The translations under genes were made by a program, and so were the position numbers. From positions 1 to 42,136 of the forward strand of contig CAAFXG010000323.1 of NCBI GenBank assembly GCA_900766925.1: 42,136 nt of DNA, given 5' to 3'. The DNA is from Lachnospiraceae bacterium. Lineage in GTDB: Bacteria; Bacillota; Clostridia; Lachnospirales; Lachnospiraceae. Each line of letters opens with the position of its first letter. Positions within the stretch are counted from its first letter, which is position 1. Positions 18,824 through 26,207 of the stretch are shown here, one piece after another. The notes under the pieces are model-generated. The model was not told the origin of the DNA. It saw only the letters and a list, made by a program, of their open reading frames with translations, and searched no databases.

Positions 18824-19090
18824 TTATTGTTTTTCAATAAATTCTATCAACTCATATGTAATCAAATCTGCAAGTAATGTCCCATCTTTTGCACTCATTG
18901 CCTCAAGGATTGGCGTTAATATATTTTCTGCTAATTCTGTTCGTAAATTATCATCTATTTTGTCTGCCATAACAGAAATTGCAGGGATAACATTTCCCAT
19001 GTACGCTATTCCCTGATTCGTGGCACCCTTGTATAAAACATCTGCAATATTATGCAAATTTGAAATCAATTCGTCCTTCATATAATTCAT
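18824..19090 (-). CDS. Small helical protein of unknown function between flagellin and maf
   Basis: 88 aa, no family recognised. The sequence is predicted helical (MNYMKDELISNLHNIADVLY ... LADLITYELIEFIEKQ), acidic, without signal peptide, cysteines or membrane segment. GGAGGG lies 5-6 nt before the ATG at 19090. It sits after the flagellin terminator and ends 14 bp before maf, so it is most likely co-transcribed with maf. Its placement suggests an accessory to glycosylation or a chaperone-like partner, but nothing in the sequence proves that. Confidence 0.7.
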   Translation of the reverse strand: MNYMKDELISNLHNIADVLYKGATNQGIAYMGNVIPAISVMADKIDDNLRTELAENILTPILEAMSAKDGTLLADLITYELIEFIEKQ

Positions 19091-19125
19091 CTTTACCCTC
19101 CATTATTTCCACAAAAACAAAATAT

Positions 19126-19149
19126 GGCTGACTCGCGAACGAGCCAGCC
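19126..19149 (-). terminator. Flagellin gene terminator with UUCG loop
   Basis: Minus-strand RNA folds GGCUGGCUCG-UUCG-CGAGUCAGCC, a 10-bp stem with one G-U pair and a UUCG tetraloop. It is followed by a U-rich run (19110-19125 region) and lies 36 bp after the flagellin stop. Some readthrough must occur if the downstream 88-aa gene and maf have no promoter of their own, because I found none between. Confidence 0.85.
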
Positions 19150-19185
19150 TTATCCTGTCAATAATTAAATTACTGAATTTGGCTA

Positions 19186-20010
19186 TTAGCCAAGTAATGA
19201 AAGTACACCCTGAGTAGACTGATTTGCCTGTGCAAGCATTGACTGAGCTGCCTGCTGAAGAATGTTATTCTTAGAGTAGTTAGTCATTTCTGTAGCCATA
19301 TCAGTATCTCTGATCTGTGACTCAGCTGCTGTTAAGTTCTCTGAGTAATTCTGAAGGTTATCAATTGTGTACTCAAGTCTGTTCTGCTTAGCACCAAGAA
19401 GTGATCTAGCTGCAGATACAGTCTTAATAGCAGAAGAGATATTGCTCATTGTAGCAGATGCCTTTGAATGAGTTGATACGCTAAACTTCGCATTTGCCTT
19501 GCTAATAAGAAGAGCACTAGCTGTCATCTTAGCAATAGAGATAGTCATGTTCTCACCTGCATTAGCACCTACCTGAAGCTGCTTGCCTGTAAATGAACCT
19601 GTAAGAAGCTTAGTACCATTGAAAGCTGCCTTAGAAGCAATTGAGTTAATCTCATCATAAAGCTCGCCCATCTCATCTGCGATAGCCTTACGATCCTCTG
19701 TCGCATTAACATCATTAGCTGCCTTAGTAGCAAGCTCACCCATTCTCTGAAGAATGCTGTGAACCTCACCCATGTTACCTTCAGCTGTCTGGATAAGTGA
19801 AACACCATCCTCAGCGTTCTTAACTGACTGGTTGATACCTCTAATCTGGTTTCTCATCTTCTCACTGATTGAAAGACCAGCTGCATCATCTGCTGCTCTG
19901 TTAACCTGGTATCCTGAAGACAACTTCTCAGTTGACTTAGCTACCGCCTTAACGTTACCTGATAACATTCTGTTTGTGTTTGCTGCCTGCAAATTGTGCT
20001 GTACTACCAT
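19186..20010 (-). CDS. fliC: Flagellin
   Basis: 274 aa, the filament subunit (hag). The N-terminal D0/D1 part starts MVVQHNLQAANTNRMLSG and contains LSSGYQVNRAADDAAGLSIS; the C-terminal D1/D0 part ends DMATEMTNYSKNNILQQAAQ and GVLSLLG. The variable centre is very short (about residues 140-200) and rich in Ser, Thr and Ala, with KFSVSTHSKASATMSN as candidate glycosylated stretch for the Maf enzyme. The TLR5-contact segment reads LQRMGELATKA (87-97), where Salmonella has Arg instead of Gly at the fourth-last core position. AAGGAGGA lies 6 nt before the ATG. A SigD-like promoter and a CsrA-type leader hairpin lie upstream, and a terminator follows. Confidence 0.97.
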   Translation of the reverse strand: MVVQHNLQAANTNRMLSGNVKAVAKSTEKLSSGYQVNRAADDAAGLSISEKMRNQIRGINQSVKNAEDGVSLIQTAEGNMGEVHSILQRMGELATKAANDVNATEDRKAIADEMGELYDEINSIASKAAFNGTKLLTGSFTGKQLQVGANAGENMTISIAKMTASALLISKANAKFSVSTHSKASATMSNISSAIKTVSAARSLLGAKQNRLEYTIDNLQNYSENLTAAESQIRDTDMATEMTNYSKNNILQQAAQSMLAQANQSTQGVLSLLG

Positions 20011-20016
20011 AATAAT

Positions 20017-20050
20017 TCCTCCTTGAATATAATGTCGCTTCCTTGCGACA
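20017..20050 (-). promoter_or_regulatory. Candidate double CsrA-binding leader of flagellin mRNA
   Basis: In the minus-strand leader, TGTCGC-AAGGAA-GCGACA (20033-20050) forms a 6-bp hairpin presenting AAGGAA in its loop, the classical CsrA motif (GGA in a hairpin loop). Eight bases downstream is the Shine-Dalgarno AAGGAGGA (20017-20024), a second A(N)GGA site that CsrA could cover to block ribosomes. B. subtilis hag has the same two-site arrangement, relieved by FliW; csrA and fliW are at 23898-24582. Confidence 0.72.
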
Positions 20051-20115
20051 TGTACTAGGCTTACGCCCGTTAATATGTTTTATGTAATTCACCGAAGTGT
20101 AACTACCGCTTCTCT

Positions 20116-20142
20116 GTAAGGATTGCTTGTTTTGTTCCTTAC
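20116..20142 (-). promoter_or_regulatory. 5'-terminal hairpin of the flagellin leader
   Basis: GTAAGGA (minus, ending at 20136-20142) pairs with TCCTTAC (20116-20122), loop about 13 nt. It begins about where transcription from the SigD-like promoter would start, so it would cap the mRNA 5' end and may stabilise it. It also holds a third AAGGA motif, though in the stem. Confidence 0.5.
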
Positions 20143-20148
20143 ACCTTA

Positions 20149-20176
20149 TATATCGGAGAAGTTTCTAAATACTTAA
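20149..20176 (-). promoter_or_regulatory. SigD-like promoter of flagellin
   Basis: Minus strand: TTAA (20173-20176), 15-nt spacer, TCCGATAT (20150-20157), against consensus TAAA-N15-GCCGATAT. Predicted start near 20142, leader about 130 nt. Confidence 0.8.
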
Positions 20177-20205
20177 CCCCTTTTTTAAAAAATTTTAAAA
20201 TATTT

Positions 20206-20688
20206 TTATTTTTTCTTATCATAGAAAACGGTATCATTAACACCGCCATTTGACATGGACTGATAATACTTATTGGCTATCTTCTTGGACTGCTTAACCT
20301 GTCTAAGATTCTTCAACCCAGATGAAAAAATCTGTTCTAAGGTTGCGCGATTACGTTCCTCAAGGGTTTCTATGTTAAGACCCATATCCACACATTCCTT
20401 AATCAGCTTCTGCATTTCAACAAGCTCGTCATGGTATTTATCCTTATCTGCCAATACCTCTCCTCTTACCCTGTCATACACAGAGGTAAAGCCCTTATCA
20501 ATTTCATTAACATTATTAATCAATACCTCTTTGCGGTCAATCAGACTGCCAAAAGCCTCCTCATCAAAGCTTTTCTGATGTGCAAGTTCTTCCTGTTCCC
20601 TGGTACAATGAAGTATTTCCTCAAGATATTTTTTCTTGCGGATTAACGATTCTTTCATTATTTTTACATATGTCATAGTCTGGTCCAT
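20206..20688 (-). CDS. FliT/FlgN-like flagellar export chaperone
   Basis: About 160 aa of all-helical, charged sequence (RKKKYLEEILHCTREQEELAHQK ... IDRKEVLINNVNEIDKGF, YQSMSNGG), typical in length and composition for the FliT/FlgN class of cytoplasmic export chaperones, which hold FliD or hook-associated proteins before secretion. It directly follows fliS, the position of fliT in many Firmicutes. The frame can begin at a GTG (20694), but that codon overlaps the GAGGTG ribosome site; the ATG at 20688 is better placed. Sequence similarity to FliT is low, so the call rests mainly on gene order and helical character. The stop is followed by the flagellin promoter region. Confidence 0.65.
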   Translation of the reverse strand: MDQTMTYVKIMKESLIRKKKYLEEILHCTREQEELAHQKSFDEEAFGSLIDRKEVLINNVNEIDKGFTSVYDRVRGEVLADKDKYHDELVEMQKLIKECVDMGLNIETLEERNRATLEQIFSSGLKNLRQVKQSKKIANKYYQSMSNGGVNDTVFYDKKK

Positions 20689-20702
20689 GTGCACCTCGCA
20701 AT

Positions 20703-21101
20703 TTATTTGGTATCAAGAACAAGCTGTGGTCCCTTAGCCTTTTTCATTACTTCTTTCCATGTATCACGCATTCCGCGAATTTCTTCAAGTGCTTTCTGAA
20801 GTGCATCCATATCCTTCTTCATATTTGCATCCACTAAGAGTGCAAAAATATAGTTATACACATTCTCAAAATCCTTGGCAACAGGATATTTATGATTAAG
20901 TGTCGATGTAAGTTCAACTATAATATTGCGACATTTCTGTATATTTAAATTAGTAGCCTCATAATCCTGTTTTTCTAATCCCACTACGGCAAGATTACAA
21001 AACTTGACAGCCCCATCATACAACATGAGCGTTAACTCTGCCGGAGATGCCGTTGTTACTTTATTTTGTCCATATGCCTTGGCTGCATTACCATATGCCA
21101 T
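20703..21101 (-). CDS. fliS: Flagellar secretion chaperone FliS
   Basis: 132 aa, all-helical. Shows the FliS signature: AYGQNKVTTASPAELTLMLYDGAVKF near the N-terminus (YGQN, SPAELTLMLYDGA), then YEATNLNIQKCRNIIVELTSTLN. FliS binds the C-terminal helix of flagellin and delivers it to the export gate; in Firmicutes it also interacts with FliW. AGGAGG is 8 nt upstream of the ATG at 21101. It lies between fliD and the FliT-like gene, with a strong hairpin separating it from fliD. Confidence 0.95.
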   Translation of the reverse strand: MAYGNAAKAYGQNKVTTASPAELTLMLYDGAVKFCNLAVVGLEKQDYEATNLNIQKCRNIIVELTSTLNHKYPVAKDFENVYNYIFALLVDANMKKDMDALQKALEEIRGMRDTWKEVMKKAKGPQLVLDTK

Positions 21102-21124
21102 ATAATAACCTCCTGTAAATCATG

Positions 21125-21159
21125 CTATAACAACTGGTGCAATCCACCAGTTGTCATAG
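21125..21159 (-). repeat. Strong intergenic hairpin between fliD and fliS
   Basis: CTATAACAACTGGTG (21125-21139) and CACCAGTTGTCATAG (21145-21159) form a 15-bp stem (one G-U in the minus-strand RNA) with a 5-nt loop. There is no U-tract after it, so it is more likely an mRNA stabiliser or processing site than a full terminator. Confidence 0.7.
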
Positions 21160-21179
21160 CTTATAAAACCCACTTAATT

Positions 21180-23186
21180 CTAGCCCATTCCCAAAAGTGA
21201 TGAGAGATACGACTGCTGCTGTTGCAGCTTAGCCATAGCTGACTCCATTTTTGCAAACTGATCATAGTATTTATCTTCAATCTTCTGAAGCTTCTCTGTC
21301 AGACTATCTATCTTGTCATCCCAATCATCAATCTCATCATCCATTGTCAAATTGTTATAAAACGTCTGCGAACTACTTACGCCAGCCTGGAACTTCATGG
21401 ATTTGCTAAAATACGAATATATCTGTGTTCCTAACCCAGGGGCTTCTGTTGTTCCTGAGAACACCTTAGCAAACACCTCAGGATTTTCTTCAAGCTTCTT
21501 CTTAAGAATATTATCCTGATCTGCAAACTCAGAGTCATCCGGGTCGCCCATAATATGAAGCTTACCCTTCTCTGTATAGTCAGAGCTTGTTACAATTCCC
21601 AACGAGCTAAGCGTAACCCTTGATGTTGTTCCATCTGCATTGGTTACCTCTATACCCTTGTTAAGAATAGTCCTCATCTGACTCAGCATGCTTCCGATAG
21701 TGGAATCTCTTCTAAGCAAATCAGATTTAGCTTTTTCTTCCCACTTTTCAACCTCTTTATCGGAAAGCTGAGCCTTTTCCTCATCAGTAAGGGGTTCATA
21801 GGTAGTCTTTTCTGCATAATAAAGCTTATTCATCTCATCAATAAGCTCATTATAATTCTTAACAAAATCCTTAATAGTATTGTACATACCGTCAGTATCT
21901 GTTCCCACCGTTATATTAATCGGTGTGTCATTCTTAAACGTCTTGGTTGTTGCATCATATTCGCCTGTAACAGCCGTTGCAGTAATAGTCAGTCCATTTA
22001 TTTCAAACGTATTGCTCTCATTGTTATACTCAACACCATTATAATCAATGATAGCGTCCTTGGCATCTATCTTGGTTGCTGCACTTCCAAGCCCAAGAAT
22101 ATCAAGTGCATTGCTGTCGCTGGATGTAATATTAAAATCGTTCTTAGCACCTGTACCGGAAGCATTGATATAGAATCTTCCCTGAGATGCATCAAAGCTT
22201 GCAGAAACTCCCATTTTAGACAATCCTGAAGCAAGGTCCGACAGTGTTGTTGAATCATCCACAACAAAATCCTTACCATTAATACTAAAGCTTGTTCCCA
22301 CTGCTATACCTATATCCTTAAGCTTTGTTGAAGTATTAATGTCAGCACTTGTAAATTCCTTCGCAGTCTTTGCAGTTATTGAACCTGTAAGAGACTTTGA
22401 CTGTCCTGCAACAGCAGGCTCAGAATCTGTTGCCTCCTTAGCTTCAACATCCTTATAGTATACCGTTCCTGACAAACCCAGTGCGTCTGAATTAATTGTA
22501 AATTCAGTTCCTGTCTCTATTTCTACATCTTCACCTGTGTCATTTGTAATGGTTTCTTTCTTAAGAGTCGAATTATTAAATACCACTGCGCCGTTGCTCA
22601 TAGTAGCACTGAGTCCCTTAAAGCCCTCTGTCTCGGCAAGCTTACTGTTAAGCTCATCAAGACTTGCTACTCCGTTATCACCTGTTCCGCCAAGTTCAAA
22701 CTCAAGACTATCTACACCATTGCTTATAGAAATAGTCTGTCCCTTAAATCCAAGGTTATTTCCGTTATCATCGGTCATATCCTCAAACTTAGTGCTCACG
22801 CCGGAATTAACATAGGATGTATAGCTGTTACCGGCATTTTTGATATTTGCACCTGTTAAATATGCGGATGACGCAAGCTGTTTAACAGATACTGTATGTG
22901 TGCCCGTTGTCGCAGTAGAACCAGCCTTTACACTGACTTTAGTTGTATCATTAGCAGTTGCACTCTTAACCCTGAATGAACCAGTTGTCTTTATTGAAGA
23001 AAGCGAACCCTTGTAAAAGCTTAACAGCTTAGTATTTAAGTCAGCCCAAGCTTCTTTCTTCCACTCTGCTTTTTGTTTTGATTTCTTTGCATCGTCAACC
23101 TTTGTTGAGTTGGCCTTAACCATCTCCTTGACCATGCTCTCTGTATCCATTCCGGAAATAAGTCCGGTCATTCTCATGCCGCCCAT
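21180..23186 (-). CDS. fliD: Flagellar filament cap protein FliD (HAP2)
   Basis: 668 aa, longer than the roughly 470-500 aa of enteric FliD because of an extended middle. N-terminal FliD_N: MTGLISGMDTESMVKEMVKA, KKEAWADLNTKLLSFYKG, then VKQLASSAYLTG. C-terminal FliD_C: IKDFVKNYNELIDEMNKLYY, RRDSTIGSMLSQMRTIL, and a closing coiled coil KLQKIEDKYYDQFAKMESAM ending LLGMG. It caps the growing filament and inserts flagellin monomers. The middle (about residues 150-430) has repeated beta-rich segments with several ADINTSTKL/SLDELNSKL-like units and no cysteine. GGGAGA precedes the ATG. It follows flaG by 27 bp in the same SigD-driven unit. Confidence 0.95.
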   Translation of the reverse strand: MGGMRMTGLISGMDTESMVKEMVKANSTKVDDAKKSKQKAEWKKEAWADLNTKLLSFYKGSLSSIKTTGSFRVKSATANDTTKVSVKAGSTATTGTHTVSVKQLASSAYLTGANIKNAGNSYTSYVNSGVSTKFEDMTDDNGNNLGFKGQTISISNGVDSLEFELGGTGDNGVASLDELNSKLAETEGFKGLSATMSNGAVVFNNSTLKKETITNDTGEDVEIETGTEFTINSDALGLSGTVYYKDVEAKEATDSEPAVAGQSKSLTGSITAKTAKEFTSADINTSTKLKDIGIAVGTSFSINGKDFVVDDSTTLSDLASGLSKMGVSASFDASQGRFYINASGTGAKNDFNITSSDSNALDILGLGSAATKIDAKDAIIDYNGVEYNNESNTFEINGLTITATAVTGEYDATTKTFKNDTPINITVGTDTDGMYNTIKDFVKNYNELIDEMNKLYYAEKTTYEPLTDEEKAQLSDKEVEKWEEKAKSDLLRRDSTIGSMLSQMRTILNKGIEVTNADGTTSRVTLSSLGIVTSSDYTEKGKLHIMGDPDDSEFADQDNILKKKLEENPEVFAKVFSGTTEAPGLGTQIYSYFSKSMKFQAGVSSSQTFYNNLTMDDEIDDWDDKIDSLTEKLQKIEDKYYDQFAKMESAMAKLQQQQSYLSSLLGMG

Positions 23187-23213
23187 ACTTATTCTCCCTT
23201 CTAACTATAATAA

Positions 23214-23678
23214 CTAACGTTTCTCATCTACCAAAAGTCCAGCCATCTCCCACGCCTTAGCCAGCATGTCAAGAGCCTTCTCTGCAGGAATTTCCTTAAT
23301 AACCTCGTCAGTATCACTGTCCTTTACTGTAATGGAAATTCTGTTTGTCTCGTCATGATACTTGAAGCTTAAATTAGTGTGTCTGTTATTCTGCTTAATC
23401 TGCTTATTAAGGTCATCTACAGCAGACTTAACCTTCTCCGGAGAAACCTCCTTCTCAGACTGTACTGTTGCATCATTGCGATTGCCATTCTGCTCCTTAT
23501 TACCATCCTTGTTATCATTTCCACCCTTAGAAGATACCGGTGGTAAATCTGCCACCTGAAGCTGAGTCGATGCCGTACCTGCATCAGCAGCCTGTGCAAC
23601 AGGCTCTGCCTGCTTTACAGGCTTAACTGTACTACTTACATTTAAGGCTCCAATGCCTCCGATTCCATCAATTGCCAT
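23214..23678 (-). CDS. flaG: FlaG family protein
   Basis: 154 aa. The C-terminal 60 residues match FlaG: LSFKYHDETNRISITVKDSD followed by VIKEIPAEKALDMLAKAWEM. FlaG is needed for normal filament length in several bacteria and is usually encoded just before fliD. The N-terminal 80 residues are low complexity and rich in Gly, Asn, Lys and Asp (SSKGGNDNKDGNKEQNGNRN), probably disordered. GGAGGTG lies 8 nt before the ATG. First gene of the flaG-fliD-fliS-fliT-like unit behind a SigD-like promoter. Confidence 0.9.
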   Translation of the reverse strand: MAIDGIGGIGALNVSSTVKPVKQAEPVAQAADAGTASTQLQVADLPPVSSKGGNDNKDGNKEQNGNRNDATVQSEKEVSPEKVKSAVDDLNKQIKQNNRHTNLSFKYHDETNRISITVKDSDTDEVIKEIPAEKALDMLAKAWEMAGLLVDEKR

Positions 23679-23706
23679 GTTAAATACACCTCCATGTTCT
23701 TACAAA

Positions 23707-23722
23707 GCGCCATCCATAGCGC
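23707..23722 (-). promoter_or_regulatory. Possible CsrA hairpin in the flaG leader
   Basis: The minus-strand leader contains GCGC-TATGGATG-GCGC: a 4-bp GC stem with an 8-nt loop holding ATGGATG, similar to the CsrA consensus core AGGAUG. It lies about 30 nt upstream of the flaG start. The stem is short, so this is tentative. Confidence 0.35.
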
Positions 23723-23747
23723 ACTACTAGTACTCTTTCTATTGGTT

Positions 23748-23774
23748 TTATCGTCAATCACAACCTGAAAGTTA
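23748..23774 (-). promoter_or_regulatory. SigD-like promoter of flaG-fliD-fliS
   Basis: Minus strand: TAAC (23771-23774), 15-nt spacer, GACGATAA (23748-23755). Matches TAAA-N15-GCCGATAA at all but two positions. Lies directly downstream of the csrA terminator. Confidence 0.75.
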
Positions 23775-23785
23775 ACATTTTAATT

Positions 23786-23837
23786 AAAAAATCCTGCATC
23801 AGGTTCTATACACCGCATAGAAACTCCAATACAGGAT
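23786..23837 (-). terminator. Terminator of the flgM-to-csrA unit
   Basis: Nested stems on the minus strand: ATCCTG/CAGGAT (23832-23837 and 23791-23796 sides) and TTCTAT/ATAGAA inside, followed by TTTTTT (23785-23790). It is 61 bp after the csrA stop. Confidence 0.75.
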
Positions 23838-23897
23838 GATTTTACTACATTTTATCAATTTCCTCAAGAAATCTATTTACAAATAATCATTTGAATA

Positions 23898-24116
23898 TTA
23901 TCCAAATAATTTCTTCATACTGTCTAAATCTAAACTTGCAACAGTCTGTCTGTTTTCTTCCTGTATCTGTGCATATATTTCCTTACGATATACCGGTACA
24001 CTCTTTGGTGCAGATATTCCAAGCTTTATCTGGTCGCCCTTGACCTCAAGGACAGTGATTTCAATATCGTTTCCTATCATTATCGATTCGCCCTGTTTTC
24101 TTGATAGTGCTAACAT
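23898..24116 (-). CDS. csrA: Carbon storage regulator CsrA
   Basis: 72 aa: begins MLALSRKQGESIMIG and contains GDQIKLGISAPKSVPVYRKE. R6 and R44, the RNA-contact residues known in this family, are both present. CsrA binds GGA motifs in hairpin loops; in Firmicutes it represses flagellin translation and is held inactive by FliW. The frame extends to a GTG at 24125, but that codon overlaps the GGAGAG ribosome site, and the ATG at 24116 gives the canonical MLALSRK start. That ATG is one base after the fliW stop, so translation is coupled. Candidate targets in this window are the flagellin leader and perhaps the flaG leader. Confidence 0.96.
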   Translation of the reverse strand: MLALSRKQGESIMIGNDIEITVLEVKGDQIKLGISAPKSVPVYRKEIYAQIQEENRQTVASLDLDSMKKLFG

Positions 24117-24117
24117 A

Positions 24118-24582
24118 TTACTCACTCTCCTTTGCCTTTAATCTCTCAATTGCATCATATACATTATACTTAATCTGGTAATCCTGATTTTCTACAATAA
24201 CCTGCATGGCCTGCCTGTTTATCGTATTAATAATAATTGGAGCCTTCAGATTTGCTGTCATTTTAGTTAAATCTGAAGGAATTGACATTGTCACAAATAT
24301 AAGTATGTCCGCATCTGCAGGGTCACCGATTCTCTTAGTAAGTTCATCCTCAATAAGAGGGCTATACTCTTCTCTTATGTCAAACGGACTGATAACCGGG
24401 AGAACCATAAGAGGCTCCTCCATAGACTGAAGCCAGCTAATCTTTGAACGTTCCTCTCTCTCAGAATCATAGATAAGAGCAAACTTCTTCAGATTCTCGA
24501 AGCCTATAATTCCCATTGGGAATTCAATTATTTTATCCTCTTCAATATCAATTGTTCCAAAAAACTTAGTTTCTGCTACCAT
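24118..24582 (-). CDS. fliW: Flagellar assembly factor FliW
   Basis: 154 aa. Family signature near the N-terminus: FGTIDIEEDKIIEFPMGIIG (residues 8-27) then FENLKKFALI, and LQSMEEPLMVLPVISPFDI. FliW binds cytoplasmic flagellin and, when free, inhibits CsrA allosterically, coupling flagellin translation to export. It has AGGAGG before its ATG, lies after flgL, and abuts csrA with a one-base gap. A SigA-like promoter overlaps the end of flgL just upstream, allowing expression outside the SigD regulon. Confidence 0.95.
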   Translation of the reverse strand: MVAETKFFGTIDIEEDKIIEFPMGIIGFENLKKFALIYDSEREERSKISWLQSMEEPLMVLPVISPFDIREEYSPLIEDELTKRIGDPADADILIFVTMSIPSDLTKMTANLKAPIIINTINRQAMQVIVENQDYQIKYNVYDAIERLKAKESE

Positions 24583-24660
24583 GTAATCCCTCCTAAATCA
24601 CTTGTAAATGCAATTGGCGTCTCCGCATGTTTTCACCTTATATAAATGTTCCCATAGATC

Positions 24661-24689
24661 ATTATATCAGCCTTCTATAAATAATCCAA
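24661..24689 (-). promoter_or_regulatory. SigA-like promoter of fliW-csrA
   Basis: Minus strand: TTGGAT (24684-24689), 17-nt spacer, TATAAT (24661-24666). The -10 is perfect and the -35 matches 4 of 6; the -35 lies inside the last codons of flgL. Confidence 0.6.
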
Positions 24690-26186
24690 TAATGTAGTTC
24701 TCATGATATTACTTGTTGCAGCCAATGCCGACTGGTACACAAGCTCTGCTTCGTTAAAATCAATTATTGCCTGATCTGTCTCAACATCCTCGTTCTCAGA
24801 CTTAAGCTCCTTAAAGGAAGCGTACTGCTCATCAACTCTTACACTAACCATATTAAGCTTGGTCATTCGACTTCCCAAGTCCGACTGCATGGCTGTTACC
24901 ACATCCATGTAGCCCTGGAAATTAGAAATATTGGCAGAAAAGGTTTTCTGGAGATTTTCCTTCTTGACAGCAATCTCCACATCTACATCACTTAACATCC
25001 TGTTAATCTGTGCCACTGCCTTGTCATTTGAAGCATACTGCTCATCCTGAAGCATAGATGTTAGCTTAGACTTAGTTTCCTCTGCGTCCATCAAATCCTG
25101 AAGAGTATAAACCAAATCATTAATATTATTACTCATATCTTCCGAAATAATCTGATTTCCCTCAGTGTTAACCTGAATACTCTGATTAAAGTTAACCTCA
25201 TAAAATATCTTCTGCCCCTTTTCAGGCATTTCATATGTCACAGGCTTTGCAACACCATCTATACGCTGAACGCAGTCGAAATAGTGTTCCGGTCTTAAAT
25301 CTCCGGCTTCAAACTCATCCTTAGTATATGTAACCTGAATGTCCGCCGCATGCTCCTTAAGGTAATTATATACATTTTCACCTAATATAAGCTCGCCGGT
25401 CTCCTCTATAACATTAATCCTGTTAGGAGCAACATCATAATAGCTGTCTGCATCTGCCGTAGTCTTCACTGATAACCCAAAGCCACTCAAATTAACAGTG
25501 TTGTTATTGGCGTCCTTTGCAGATATTTTTATACCTGTTCCACTTATGCCCTCATAGGCAAGGTTAAGCCTGTATACCTGAACCGGGGCAGGCTGTTCAT
25601 ATGTGGCCGTTCCATCAATATATTTATCCAGTTGACTTGAATCAACAGAATTAAGTACGGAATTCTTAAGATCCAATGCATCAGGACTGAAATGCTGAGT
25701 TATGTCATACGAATATTTACTTACATCTTCTGTTTCGGAAAACGCAAGCGAACGGTCCGTCTTAAACCCCGAAAAAATATATCTTCCTGCATATGTCGAA
25801 TCTCCTTCACTGTAAAGCATATTCTGAAGCTGTTTTAAGCTGTCAATTATTGCACTTCTGTCTGTTGAGTTGAAGGAATCTGTTGATCCCTGTACACAGT
25901 ACGTCTCTATGTCTGTAAGACGTTTTGCCATATTGTCCATGGATGTATTGGTTATTTCTAACCACGAGTTCGCATCCGGTATATTCTTATTCTTATATTG
26001 ATATAGCTGGTTCACTGTTGTTCTAAGCTTTAATGCCCTAATAGCAATAACAGGATCCTCCGAAGCCTGAGTAATCTTCTTACCGGTTGTCATCTGAGTT
26101 GTATATTTATTTACCTGTGTCATGCTCTTCTGCATATTTCTTAGAGAGCCACCTGTAACCATTTGATTTGTGATTCTCATGCCCAT
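24675..26186 (-). CDS. flgL: Hook-filament junction protein FlgL (HAP3)
   Basis: 503 aa. N-terminal flagellin-like domain: MRITNQMVTGGSLRNMQKSM, GKKITQASEDPVIAIRALKL; C-terminal: ENEDVETDQAIIDFNEAELV then YQSALAATSNIMRTTLLDYL, the classic end of FlgL. The central part (about 150-340) is a beta-rich insert, making the protein longer than the 300-aa enteric form. AGGAGG lies 6 nt before the ATG at 26186. It follows the second flgK by 21 bp in the flgM operon. Confidence 0.95.
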   Translation of the reverse strand: MGMRITNQMVTGGSLRNMQKSMTQVNKYTTQMTTGKKITQASEDPVIAIRALKLRTTVNQLYQYKNKNIPDANSWLEITNTSMDNMAKRLTDIETYCVQGSTDSFNSTDRSAIIDSLKQLQNMLYSEGDSTYAGRYIFSGFKTDRSLAFSETEDVSKYSYDITQHFSPDALDLKNSVLNSVDSSQLDKYIDGTATYEQPAPVQVYRLNLAYEGISGTGIKISAKDANNNTVNLSGFGLSVKTTADADSYYDVAPNRINVIEETGELILGENVYNYLKEHAADIQVTYTKDEFEAGDLRPEHYFDCVQRIDGVAKPVTYEMPEKGQKIFYEVNFNQSIQVNTEGNQIISEDMSNNINDLVYTLQDLMDAEETKSKLTSMLQDEQYASNDKAVAQINRMLSDVDVEIAVKKENLQKTFSANISNFQGYMDVVTAMQSDLGSRMTKLNMVSVRVDEQYASFKELKSENEDVETDQAIIDFNEAELVYQSALAATSNIMRTTLLDYL

Positions 26187-26207
26187 GATTTTCCTCCTAT
26201 TCTGAAG

